Below are positions 35,742 through 45,477 of a stretch of DNA of 64,000 nucleotides, in pieces. A model generated the notes under the pieces. That model had not been told where the DNA came from. It did no database searches and saw only the letters and a list, made by a program, of their open reading frames with translations. The stretch comes from Crocodylus rhombifer (lineage: Eukaryota; Chordata; Crocodylia; Crocodylidae): NCBI GenBank assembly GCA_038503035.1, contig JAVSML010024013.1, positions 198,220 through 262,219 on the forward strand, written 5' to 3'. Both the position numbers and the translations under genes were made by a program. Each line of letters begins with the position of its first letter. The stretch's first letter is position 1.

Positions 35742-35770
35742 CAGATTCTGATCGTAAAAGTCAACAGGTT
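35723..35770 (-). repeat. 24-bp tandem duplication at CR1 5' junction
   Basis: The two 24-bp units 35723-35746 and 35747-35770 share TCTGATCGTAAAAG and then differ at a few bases. On the minus strand they encode NLLTFYDQ and NLVAFYDQ back to back, duplicating the conserved NL..FYDQ motif of CR1 reverse transcriptase. Confidence 0.85.
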
Positions 35771-36534
35771 CTTGAAGTGCTTTAACATCCTTGGATAAAA
35801 AGTGCTCTTTAGTAACTGTAGGTTGTTAAACTTATTCTGTAGCATTTCAAAGCCACTTAGGAATCTAAAGGTTCAGATAAGCATTTGCAATATTTATCAA
35901 AATACTTAAGAAAGTTATGCACATGTCCATTGCTGTCTGTGGGATTTAATGGCCAAACCTGAGTCTTTTGAAAAATCTATATAGTCAGGCACCAAAATAC
36001 TTTGGAAAATCTTGTCCTTAGTACTTCAACCCTTCTGCATAGGTTATCCACAAGATGAGATTAGTAAATAACCTGTAGAAAGAGATTTTATTGTATACAT
36101 GTCTTTATCTGTCCTCCACAACTAAGTAGGCCTTATGACACAGACTTGGCAAACCAGCGAAGAATCCACTGTGCCTCACCAAATATATTTTAAGAACAAA
36201 GGTTAAAAAATTTGAAGGTGAGTACCACGGATTGAGAAATACATGTTATTCCCCTGCAGAGTACAGAGAAAAGTTCTGCAAAAATTTCTTCTTTGCAGAA
36301 ACTGGATCGTGTTTTAATACTGAATAGAAAGGCATGTAATCCATTCCCCATCAATTTAAAAATAAGTCTGAACCTTCATGGTGCTGAGCATTAATCAAGA
36401 TCAGTTAAAATTGAGGGGAGATGAAGATAGTTAATATTGCGCCTGACGTTCTTTGTACCTATCAGGATTGGGCAAATCCAAACTTCAATACAGCAATCAT
36501 GTACCTAATATTAAGTATGCAAGTATGCCTATGC
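35771..36534. other. Intronic sequence without recognised features
   Basis: AT-rich sequence. Nothing assignable. Confidence 0.5.
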
Positions 36535-37338
36535 TAGGAACAGACTTTACACACAAACCAGTTTAAGTGATTAGAAACTGGTTTAAACCTGTAACAGAAT
36601 AGATGTTCAGTGCATATAGACCAGTTTGAAAATGGCTGAAACTGGTTTGAGATAAACTTGGTTGAATGTAGTATCAGACTTAACTGATTTGGGTCAAACT
36701 GGTTTATGCAATGTCTATCCTAGACCTCTGGCTGATTTAAGATAAACCAAACTCCCTCAGCATCCCGGCATGCTCTCTTGGCTAGGTGAGGCTCTCTGCC
36801 CGAAAGCAGGGCTGGCCTCTCCCTTCTGCTCCCTGGATGCAACCCTGACAGAGACTGCGGGTTGCTTCCTCCCTCCCCCTTACCACTCCCTGCTAAGCAG
36901 GAATTCCCCCCTCCCCTCTGCCTTGCTGAGAGGTATCTGTGTATCAGCTAGCAGACCATATGCTGGCCATGGGTCCCTGCTGAGTCAACAGGTAGAATCA
37001 ACAGGCAGAATCACCAGGTAGCGGTACTGTCCCTCTGTTGTTTTCTTAATGGAATGATAAACACTGAGAGGTGATAAATATTGTTATCAGTTCCCTGCTG
37101 GGCTAATCAGAGCATCCTGCTGGGGCCTGGCCATGCCCCTTCCTCCTCAGCTCAGCATTCTGGAAGGGAAGGGAGGGCTGTTCTAGCACCCCCCAGCTTC
37201 TACCCTGAGCCACTGCAGGCATATGCCTGCATTTCTGAGATGTCTATGGAGTTACACAGTGATTTAGCCTAGCCAGGTTAGACTAACCAGCAAAGATTGA
37301 ATCACTTCAGGCTCAGGCTTTTTAAATGTCTGTCCCTA
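36535..37338. mobile_element. TAGGRACAGA-family DNA transposon, 804 bp
   Basis: The left end TAGGAACAGACTTTACACAC is followed by AAACCAGTTTAAGTGATTAG (36550-36575) and ACTGGTTT motifs. The right end in reverse complement reads TAGGGACAGACATTTAAAAA. The ends and the first 200 bp match the element at 18762, and the interior (CTAATCAGAGCATCCTGCTG, about 37104) matches the copy at 25540-26322. The large tandem array of the 18762 copy is absent. No certain target duplication. Confidence 0.7.
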
Positions 37339-38276
37339 GCCCCAGTGACTTCAATAAAAATGCTTATATGCTTAAATCTAGGCACACACATAGGTAAACA
37401 TGCAGAACTGCGTATCAAGTCTCCCACTGGCTTAAAGAATCTGTACTAGACACTTTAGTGAACTACGTTTCATACATCTATCAATACAACTGGAATATAA
37501 GGTTAAGATTTAAAAATATTCAGATAGCATTTATTGCGGTGTAGCCTGCAAATATGGTGCATATTTTGCCTCTGTTTCAGAAAAAGAAAGTGGAGTGTGC
37601 AGATTACTTCTGTATGAGAAATGGCTATAAAGGAATATAACAGATGCAGGAAATATGTTCTGCGTGGTTGTCAGATAGCATCTCCTCACTGACCATAAAA
37701 TAAATGACAATATAATATAAGATAGATGGAGAAAATGTGCTGTGAAGCTGATTCACAGAGTATTTCCGTATTTATCCTCTCAAGTAGTGTTGTATATGAG
37801 GCACAGTTGGTAGAGAAATATTTTTAGGCTGATTCAATAGAGAAACTTTCCTCTATTTTTAATTTTACCTCACATCTATCAGTATGTTATGAGTTATGCA
37901 CATAGTTTTCCTTATTCACTATGAGGAAAACAATATGAAAAGTGTTCATGATTTCATCTGCCACATATTTGTGAAAACAAGACCAATGTTTGATTGGAGT
38001 AAGAGACTGTGGAAAATGCAAATACGATTAAAGGTGATTCATGTCGTAGATCCTCAAGAAAAAAAATGAATTAAGCCTCTGCTGACTTCGCAGAACAATT
38101 TGAATTTTTGTATAGTTTATTTTTAAGTAGCAAATTATGTAGTGAATTTGCCAGGGAGCATCTTCAGTGCTTCAAGAACTTAAATTGGCATACAGAACTT
38201 GCAGGTATCTCTGCCCAGGGACATTTTACCAGTGGCATAACTAAGGGCCGCTCCTCATAAGCAAGTAAAGGCACAA
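37339..38276. other. Intronic sequence without recognised features
   Basis: AT-rich sequence. No exon or bounded repeat seen. Confidence 0.5.
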
Positions 38277-38722
38277 TGGGATCTAAAGAAATGCAAAAAT
38301 CTAGAACTCTTGCTTCAGAGATGATACCTTTTATTAGACCAACTAAGAAATCACAAAAAAAAATTATCTTTTTCTACAAGCTTTTGGATTCACACACCCT
38401 TTATCAGACTCAAGGAAAATTAAAGATGGTAAAAGTCTCCATAGATAGGAAACAGGGCTGTCCCTAGAGGGGAAATGAATCGGAGCGACTGCCCCAGGCC
38501 CCGTGCTTTGGGGGGGGGCCCATGGAGCCAGGTAGAGCAGTGATGGCATGAAGCTGGGTGGAGCAGCAGTTCCGTGTCCAGCCGCTCAATACACCCCCCA
38601 CACCCCCTGCTGCTGCTGCCACCAATGACAGCAGCAGCTTCTTTGGGTCTGAGATTGGAGCAGGGTGGGGCCCTGCTCGGTTTGCCTCTGATAGGAAATA
38701 AACTTAATTTTTGCGCAGAGGA
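38277..38722 (+). mobile_element. SINE-like interspersed repeat, copy A, split by insertion
   Basis: Segments 38277-38452 and 38699-38722 together match copy B at 38915-39118. Shared landmarks are TCTAGAACTCTTGCTTCAGA, TTAGACCAACTAAGAAATCA, CAAGCTTTTGG, CACACACCCTTTATCAGACTC and AGGAAATAAACTTAATTTTT. The middle, 38453-38690, is a later transposon. The head is incomplete. Family not named with certainty; the GGTTCAGAG (copy B) and TTAGCTGTGTTGG boxes suggest a tRNA-derived SINE. Confidence 0.65.
38453..38690. mobile_element. Small hAT-like insertion nested in copy A
   Basis: A 238-bp GC-rich insert, beginning CAGGGCTGTCCCTAG and ending TTTGCCTCTG, is flanked by perfect 8-bp duplications ATAGGAAA (38445-38452 and 38691-38698). 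The uninterrupted sequence in copy B (TAGGTAGGAAATAAAC) is a paralogous empty site. The terminal inversion is weak (CAGGG / CAGAG). Confidence 0.78.
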
Positions 38723-38914
38723 AGCTTAAGATGGAAATCTGACCCTTTGGGTCCATGAGAGTGACTTTATGAGTTCCTCTGTTGCAGATGAGGCAGGATT
38801 CCTTCCCTAGTGGTGTCACATGGCAAGCAGGGAGGTGTAGAAATCTTTCTTGTTGTTCAGCAATGAAATTTAAAATTCAAAATTGGCTAAAATTTGGCAT
38901 CTTCCATGTTTCAG

Positions 38915-39118
38915 GGATGTATTTGTTAGCTGTGTTGGTCTGAGACAAAAAGAAATACAAAAACCTAGAACTCTTGGTTCAGAGATTATACCTTTGATTA
39001 GACCAACTAAGAAATCACAAAAAAAAACCCTTTTTTTGCCAGCTTTTGGGCTCACATGCCCATCAGGCTCAGGGGAAAAAGTCCCTATAGGTAGGAAATA
39101 AACTTAATTTTTACATTA
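38915..39118 (+). mobile_element. SINE-like interspersed repeat, copy B
   Basis: This is an intact relative of copy A, about 620 bp downstream in the same orientation. It begins GTATTTGTTAGCTGTGTTGG and ends AGGAAATAAACTTAATTTTT. It includes GGACCAACTA-type sequence (TTAGACCAACTAAGAAATCA), an A-run, and the CCCATCAGGCTCAGGG motif common in sauropsid interspersed repeats. Two nearby copies could be independent insertions or a segmental duplication. Confidence 0.62.
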
Positions 39119-39363
39119 TGGAATCTAATGCACTAGCCACACAATCACACCTCCTGCCATGCCACATATGCTTGGCAGGATGCACAATTGTGTGGGTCAC
39201 ATTAGATCTCATTGCACCTTATTCCCAGTGCAGGGGGAGTCAGAAGCAAACAAGTTCCCTCGGCTGAGAGCCTGCTGAGAGCCTGGGTCAGCTGACAGGG
39301 CTCTCAGCTATGTGGATGCACCCTACAGCAGCAAGATTGCAGCTGTTGTGATCTCTCAGCTGT

Positions 39364-39381
39364 GGGGGGGGGGGGGGGGGG
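39364..39381 (+). repeat. Run of 18 G
   Basis: Eighteen consecutive G residues within GC-rich sequence. Other long G-runs are at 21388-21397, 25439-25450 and 34011-34021. Confidence 0.9.
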
Positions 39382-39485
39382 AGGCTGAGAAACCACAGCT
39401 GCTGCAATCTGTGAGCCATGGGAAAGGGAGGGCAGGGGGGCATTTCACCAATCAGCTGATAGGGCTCCCAGCCACACAGGCCCTT

Positions 39486-39608
39486 GGCCACACTTTCAGT
39501 TAATGACGTGATAGGAAGCAGCTACAAAGGTATTACACATATTTTGTGAAATGACTTTGTAGCTTATTCCTCTTCTTATCGTGCCATTAATTGACTGAGT
39601 GTGTAGCC
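39486..39608. repeat. Long imperfect hairpin, arms about 45-50 bp
   Basis: The left arm (39486-39530) has GGCCACACTTTCAGTTAATG, ACGTGATAGGAAGCAGCTAC and AAAGG. The reverse complement of the right arm (about 39553-39608) has GGCTACACACTCAGTCAATT, AATGGCACGATAAGAAGAGG and AATAAGCTACAAAGTCA. Several mismatches and small gaps are present. This is typical of the ends of a foldback DNA element. Confidence 0.75.
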
Positions 39609-40079
39609 TTGACTGAATCATGGCTTAAGTGTAACATGTAGATGGGGCTTAATAAGGGCAACATAAATAGTTGCCACCACTGCTGCTCTTCTGGCCGCTG
39701 GCAGCAGCCCAGCTGTGACTACTTCACCCAGAGTGCAGAAATGCCCAGTTATACCTGTGCATTCTACAGCAGGTTTTAAGAATGGAACAGGATTAATAAG
39801 GAACCAATTCCTTTTTGCCAGTTTGTAGGCCCTTTATTTTAAGTGTAAATAAGTGCACAATCTTCTTAACTCCTGGTTTGTGCATTCCTAACATGTTGTG
39901 TCATCAGTGTCTTGATATTTTTAAACAAAAGGTAAGTCTTATTTGATGTATGATCACATGGTTTCTTAAACTAAACTAGTATGATTTCAAGAAGATTCAT
40001 CAGCATTTCCACTATGGTTAACTCTAAATAATCACGATAGGGTTTTTAAAACCATATTTTTATTTATCGTTTTTACCAG

Positions 40080-40141
40080 CCGTAGGTATCCAGATGAAAC
40101 TTGAATTTTTCCAGCGGAAGTTTTGGACTGCCAGCAGACAG
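40080..40141 (+). CDS. CACNA2D3: CACNA2D3 internal coding exon (first of four in window)
   Basis: This 62-nt exon follows a pyrimidine-rich tract and acceptor TTTTTACCAG and ends at donor CAG|GTATGT. It enters in phase 1: its first two bases CC complete a codon begun upstream, probably Ala. It then reads 20 codons, VGIQMKLEFFQRKFWTASRQ, and ends in phase 0. The motif MKLEFFQRKFW is, from family knowledge, characteristic of alpha2delta-3 and close to alpha2delta-4; alpha2delta-1 and -2 are quite different here. Alpha2delta proteins are extracellular, membrane-anchored auxiliary subunits that raise surface expression of high-voltage-activated calcium channels. This segment belongs to the C-terminal Cache-like part of the ectodomain. 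The upstream partner exon is not in the window or was not recognised. CACNA2D4 is the alternative, but the downstream exons favour D3. Confidence 0.93.
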
Positions 40142-41804
40142 GTATGTTTCCATTTGGTGTTTTCTATGTAGATAAGTCCATATTCATTCTCTTACTGTAT
40201 GGATGATAGAATAGAGCATATGGTTAGCCAAGGAAGTGCAAGAGTTCCTATGGGTGTCTGTAAAGCTATTACTACAGGCTGTTCCAATTTACTTTTTAAT
40301 TCATTATGACATAATGTTCACAGGGTTAATTGCTCTGGTGTTGATCCTTCACTTGTAGAAGTGAAAGGACTCTCAAGATCAGGTCTCCAAGTAAAGTACA
40401 AAGCCATGAATAATTACTTTAGGGTAAATCAAGGGAAAGTCAAAATCATCACCTTATAATTCTGAATTTCCTCTTCAGTGTTAATGTTTTTATCACTAGC
40501 TAACACTTTTTAATATCAGAATTAAAATACATACAAACATGATTTCATTGTATTGAAAATATCTGCACATGATTTCAAATTGCTCAGTTTTTGCTCACTT
40601 TCTTCCAATGTACACACTTATTACTAAGTGCATAGCTGGGGGCCTCCTCATGTTCATTCAGGGAATTAATCATTCCCTTGTGCAGGTTACCTGTATTATG
40701 GATGGTGATTAGGAGGGGAGAGCAGCCTCCATGGTGCTCCAATTCCCAATCTATGGTAGGTGAGCAAGAGTTAGGTAGAACTCTGACTCCACTCCTGCTT
40801 TGGTGCACAAGGTAGTACAGGCAGCACTGGGAGAAGTAATCAAACACTAAATAATGTAGCCGTGGGAGCATCTACGTGTACACTTTAATGCTCAGTAGCC
40901 TATTCTGCGCATTATAGCATCTTGTCAAAAACAGTGCTAATATGCTAATGCACAGTAGAATTAGTCTTCATTAAACATCACTAAAAAAAGTGTTCACTTC
41001 AGTTACTGCCCATTAGGACAGCCTAATGTGCCTTTATGTAGTATTTTATAGTGCAGGTACTAAGCGTAATGTGTAGTAGCAAAAGCACATTAATGAACAT
41101 GTAGATGTACCCTGAGTCACATTTTGGTTGCTGGTCATTCCTGAGCAGCAGATTCATGCCCTGTCCCTTACTCAGGACCTGTAGTCTAGCTTTTAGCAAT
41201 GTGAAATATGATGTAGTGGTGTACCACCTCAATTAAATCAAGTTTGGCTATCTTCTTCTTTACAGCCTCTAATAAATTGCATTTAAAATGGTTTACTTAG
41301 GGTTTAAAATGTGTATTTATTAAACAAAATAATCTCATCCAATTGTAAGAGGATCAAGAGATTACATTCTCAGCTTGAGAGTAAATTGGAACTGTACTAT
41401 TTTTGAGAATAAGCATCTCTAAAATATTATCTGAAATATGGACTGACACGTGACTTAGGCAATCCCTTGTGGGGAATAACTAACTCTTCTCTATGTAAGG
41501 TTTATGAACATGTATCATTTAAGGTAGGCTTTAAAGATTGGACCAAACAACTGAAATTTGTATAGCATGACCTAATCCCTTTGATGCAGATGTAATTATA
41601 CTAGATTTAACTCGTTCCTGCTACAGTCAAATCCTCTTGTGGCCTTTCCCCAGTAAGTTACTGTCATTGATTCAGCTGCAATCAGTTATATCATTCTTTT
41701 TAAAATGTTGCTTATTATCATGTTTAAAATATAAATCATAAAATTATCAGAATAGAAAAAAAACCCTTAGTGTGAAATATACATCTTATTGGTATCCTTT
41801 ACAG
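40142..41804 (+). other. CACNA2D3: CACNA2D3 intron, 1.66 kb
   Basis: This is the intron between the first and second exons, from GTATGT to TTTACAG. It holds one small inverted-repeat element (about 40866-41111) and otherwise AT-rich sequence without recognisable genes. Confidence 0.85.
40866..41111. mobile_element. MITE with CTACATGT-type terminal inverted repeats
   Basis: The left end GGAGCATCTACGTGTACACT then TTAATG, and the right end in reverse complement, GGGTACATCTACATGTTCAT then TAATG, form imperfect inverted repeats of about 25 bp. The interior is AT-rich. It is related in its ends to the elements at 9147 and 45478. No coding. Confidence 0.62.
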
Positions 41805-41849
41805 TGCGCATCTCTTGATGGCAGATGTTCCATAAGCTGTGATGATGAA
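41805..41849 (+). CDS. CACNA2D3: CACNA2D3 internal coding exon (second)
   Basis: A 45-nt micro-exon flanked by acceptor TATCCTTTACAG and donor GAA|GTAAGT. It is phase 0 at both ends and encodes 15 residues, CASLDGRCSISCDDE. It carries three cysteines at positions 1, 8 and 12, which in the family are likely to form extracellular disulfides. Its size, phase and sequence fit the matching exon of vertebrate alpha2delta-3; from memory the human protein has Lys where this one has Arg in DGRC. The intron before it is 1663 bp. A hAT-like transposon has inserted only 133 bp after the donor, at 41983. Being 45 nt long and in phase 0, it could be skipped without a frameshift, but nothing in the sequence shows that it is. 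Confidence 0.93.
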
Positions 41850-41982
41850 GTAAGTATTTTACACACATTTTCTTTCAAATTGTGTACCTTGATTGTACTA
41901 GTTTTAAGCAAATAAAACAAAATAGACATGTATGTGAAGATTTTCATACCATACAAACCTCCTGTTCAAGCCTTCTAAACAC

Positions 41983-42789
41983 TAGGACTATGTGAAGCTT
42001 TGGTCTCTGATTCGATTCAGTGAGATTCAGCCTGATTTGGTGGCTGTGTCTCTGAATCTGAATCAAATCAGAGGACCCTTTAATCTCTCTGAATCGATTT
42101 GGAACCCTCCGAATCGATTAGGAGAGATTCAGACAGATTCAGTGATACAGCTTTAAATGTTTTTTCTACATATCTCTAGGTAGCAGGGACTCTGAACACT
42201 GCCATGCTGGGGCAGATGCAGCATTCCACAGGAGTGCCATGGGCTCCCCAGCACGCTCAGCAGCAGACCCAGAAGTGGATCAGATGAACTTCTGGTCCAC
42301 TTCCTGGCCCACTGGGGAGTATGCAGGGGGCCCCCCTGCAGCCCTCCAGCTTGGCAACTGGTGCCTCCTGAGTCTGGGGAGGAGGGTATCCGGGGTCCCC
42401 CTGCAGCCAATTGCCAGGCCGGGGGGATGTGGGGGAGGCCCCCAGCACGCTCCCCAGCAGACCCAGAAGTGGGCCAGAAGTACTTCTGGTCCACTGCCAG
42501 GTTTGCTGCTGAGCACTCTGAAAATCCCTTTGTGCTGCTGTGAGACACTCCATCCACCCCAGCACCGCAGTGATCATGAGCCACACTGGTACCTAGAGGT
42601 ATGTAGAAAAAGCTTTTAAAGCTGTGTCTGTCCAAATTCCTGATTCATCAAATCAGTATCAAATTGTCAGATTTGGATTCAGCCAAATCGAATCAGGGAC
42701 AGTGATCCGAATCAAGAGATCGAATCACTGTGCCTGATCCAGGCCAAATCTGAATCCGAATCAAGTAGGGCCCATTTCGCACACCCCTC
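41983..42789. mobile_element. hAT-like element, 807 bp, perfect 8-bp TSD
   Basis: It is flanked by CTAAACAC at 41975-41982 and again at 42790-42797. The left end is TAGGACTATGTGAAGC and the right end in reverse complement is GAGGGGTGTGCGAAA. Subterminal regions are full of GATTCGATTCAG / CTGAATCGATT motifs in inverted arrangement (42010-42140 and 42640-42765). A GC-rich core includes partly duplicated modules (AGACCCAGAAGTGG near 42265 and 42460). No transposase. It lies 133 bp downstream of a CACNA2D3 exon donor. Confidence 0.85.
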
Positions 42790-43377
42790 CTAAACACTAT
42801 GAAGCTCATGAATTGAGACATGTTTTTCTAATTAAATACCATACATATATTTTTTTTAATTTCTACTACAACAGCTTTATCTGAAGTAAATGGCAGAAGA
42901 AAATAAGAAAACACATTTCATAAAGCCAGGTTTGGAAAGTGTAAAAAATATTCCGAAACACTACATAACTGTATATAATGCAAGCTCATCTCTTATGCAG
43001 TTGAATAAGGAGTTGGTGTTACATTAAAAAATAATTAATTAATATATGAATAAATAATGAAAAGGAAAGTAATATAACGTCAATATAATGTGACTTTATA
43101 AAAAATACCATATTTATTCACATACTGCCTCCTGTATAACACACACCATGTTTTAGGCAGGTAGAATGAAGAAAAGAACAGTTGCCAAGTCATAGCTGAA
43201 TTCTGACTGCATGGAATACAGGAAGTATGCTTTTCAGTTTACTCACCCTCCCCATGACTACTCAGTCAAAAGTGCTGCCAGTTTGGCAACATTTAGTGAC
43301 ACTGAAGAGTGAGCTCCATCCATCCCTACATGTGACCAGCTTAGAAAGAAGCGTGGCAGCCATTTCAGTGTCCCCAT

Positions 43378-43952
43378 TAGGTCTATGCAAAGCTTCAGTC
43401 CCTGATTCGATTTGGCGGAGATTCAGCCCAATTCAGTGGCTGAATCTGAATTGAATCAGGGGACCCTTTAAGCTTGCTGAATTGAATCAGAACCCTCCAA
43501 ATCAATCTGGAGATTCAGACATAGAGACAGCTTTAAAAGTTTTTTTGTCCCCCTGCAAGCTCCTGGGGTCCCCTTGAGGCTGAATGCTGAGATGGGAAGG
43601 CTCCCCCCCCCATGCTCCCTGGCAGACCCAGAAGTGGATTGGAAATACGGAAATACTTCCAGTCCACTTCCAGCTTTGCTGCCAAGCATGCTGGAGAACT
43701 CCCCGTGCTCCATCCACCCCACCATCATAGCATTCACAAGCCATGCCTCCTACCTCAAGGTATGTCAAAAAAACTTCTAAAGCTGTGTCTATGTCCGAAT
43801 CACTGATTCTCTGAATCAGCGTCTAGTCTTCAGATTTGGATTTGGCTGAATCAAATCAGGGACAGTGATCTGAATCAGTTAATCAAATCGCTGTCCCTGA
43901 TTCAGGCCGAATCCAAATCCAAATTGAATAAAGCTTGCTTTGCACACCCCTA
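43378..43952. mobile_element. hAT-like element, 575 bp, perfect 8-bp TSD
   Basis: It is flanked by GTCCCCAT at 43370-43377 and 43953-43960. The left end is TAGGTCTATGCAAAGC and the right end in reverse complement is TAGGGGTGTGCAAAGC. Its subterminal GATTCGATTTGG / GAATTGAATCAG sequence and AGACCCAGAAGTGGATTGGA core match the element at 41983-42789, so the two are family members inserted separately, as their different TSDs show. No coding. Confidence 0.87.
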
Positions 43953-44699
43953 GTCCCCATGCTTCCCTTCTACTGCTGTAATCAGCTTCCCTGCTTAAGA
44001 CGTGCAACCCAATTTCAGAGGAGTGATTTTTTGGGGAAATATGCATGTTGTTAAGGAGACAAGTTTGGTTGAAAAAACTCCTGTTTTTGGTATAATATGC
44101 TTAAATTGCTGCTAGGACATTTGACTGAATACCTTAGGGCATTTTGATTGAAAACTGAGAATACTACATTGTAGATGGTTAAACGGGTTAAAAACTGGCC
44201 AGTTGTTAAGTCCCAAATGTAACTGCAAATAGGTTATCGTTAGGCAGGTATGTGTCTATTGAAGTCCTACAGAGATCAGTTTTTGGCTCTTCACTTCTTA
44301 ACATTTTATTAAGGGATTGAAAGAACAAAAACTAATCACCGATGAAGTTTGCAAGCAACACAAGAGTTAGGAAAATAGAAAGAAACAAAAACTTGTCACC
44401 AAAGTTGTGGTGCATGGATTTTGGGAACGGTAAGCCACAATAAGGCCAGGTCATTGCTTCAGAAAGACATAGATTGTTTGGTAAACCAGGTAGAAGTAAA
44501 CAACATATATTTCTATACAGCCAAATACAAAGTCATCCACTTATGCAGGTCACACTTATAAGGGTGGGTAGAGATTCAATTCTAGGAAGCAGTGACTAAA
44601 AGAGACTTGAAAGAAAAATGAGCTATCAGTGTTGTGTGGCATTTAAAAGGGCTAATTGCATTGTAATAGAGTGATAGATTGTTTTGTTTTTAAGTAGAC

Positions 44700-45140
44700 T
44701 GAGGACTACTAGTCTATTAGTTTCTGTCCTCATAAGATTGCCTCACCTCTCTGCCCAATCAGTGCACAATGTCCCTGCCGTCCCAGGTTAATATATATCG
44801 CCCCTAATTTCTCAGTTAGTTTTCACTGACAAATCTATCCAGGTTGTCACTAAATTCTCACTTCTTCCACTACAGTATTACTCAAATATATCCTTTCCTT
44901 ATTATTATACATGTCCAAATTCCTCCCAACTCCCTCTCCTCTTTCATCTCCTTTTTGCTGCTCTTGGCTTTCTGTCCTCTTTTGGACCATCCCCAATATG
45001 TGAAACAGACTGCCTGTTCTTGTCTAAAATGTTCCTTAGGTTTGACTTCATAGCGCCTTTGTCAATGAAGTCTCTACACTCTCCTACACTTGAACTGTTG
45101 CCCTATACATATTTTTGTCTATTCAGTAGTAAACTCTCTT
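44700..45140 (+). mobile_element. Possible old L3/CR1-type LINE fragment
   Basis: The pyrimidine-rich stretch with CTCCCTCTCCTCTTTCATCT and ACAGACTGCCTGTTCTTGTC, then AAAATGTTCCTTAGG and CTCCTACACTTGAACTGTTG, resembles the C-terminal and 3' region of ancient L3-like LINEs as I remember them. Heavily decayed, no frame. Low certainty. Confidence 0.3.
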
Positions 45141-45477
45141 GGAAAATGCTGTGTTATGGATAGCGGTAAGTTTATTTAGTGTCATATAAATAATTGACAA
45201 AAATAGTTACATAGTGTTATGAAAATCAAACTGGAGGTCCACTAAGAAAATCTGATTTAGAATGCAAAGATGCAAAGACCATTAGAAGTTATCCAAAATG
45301 GTCAGCACAATTTCTTAACAGTATTTTGAAACATATCTGAGTATAAGAATGAGCATTTGGCTCACAAGAGCAAAAATTATTTTCATTTTCACATGAGAGT
45401 TTTCTAGAAATTAATTTGCAAAAATTTTTACTGGGTATGCCAAGAATCTCATCAAACCTACTTCTAGGATTGTATAC

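Larger units (their letters stand above)
34525..35770 (-). mobile_element. CR1 LINE fragment, 1.25 kb
   Basis: On the minus strand this runs from inside the reverse transcriptase to the CR1 3' end; on + the 3' end reads TTTCATAGTTTCATAGTTTC followed by TAGGGTTGGAAGGGACCTGA at 34525-34565. The coding frame is uninterrupted to its natural stop, so this is a younger copy than the other CR1s here. The 5' end carries a 24-bp in-frame tandem duplication (35723-35770). The element is 5'-truncated and so cannot move by itself. Confidence 0.93.
39120..39608. mobile_element. Probable MITE with duplicated module and long hairpin
   Basis: A GC-rich stretch contains two direct copies of CAGCTGA(C/T)AGGGCTC(T/C)CAGC at about 39289 and 39452. 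Between them lies a run of 18 G (39364-39381). The stretch ends in the long imperfect hairpin at 39486-39608. Outer borders are not certain. Confidence 0.45.
1..40079 (+). other. CACNA2D3: CACNA2D3 intron (3' 40 kb), repeat-rich
   Basis: Everything upstream of the first recognised exon is read as the 3' part of one or more long introns. I found no other exon with both splice consensus and recognisable alpha2delta coding sense, although a short, less conserved exon could be missed by eye. The open frames here are short, lack family resemblance, or belong to CR1 elements. The repeats are itemised separately. Confidence 0.6.

Noticed and set aside
39908..39931. Candidate 24-nt cassette exon between CATCAG and GTAAGT, 148 bp upstream of the first recognised exon
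   Set aside because: In the required phase (1) it reads a stop (TGA) at the third codon, and it has no polypyrimidine tract of note.
42153..42635. 160-codon minus-strand frame and overlapping + frame of 126 codons
   Set aside because: Both fall within the GC-rich core of a hAT-like element defined by perfect TSDs; no transposase motifs.
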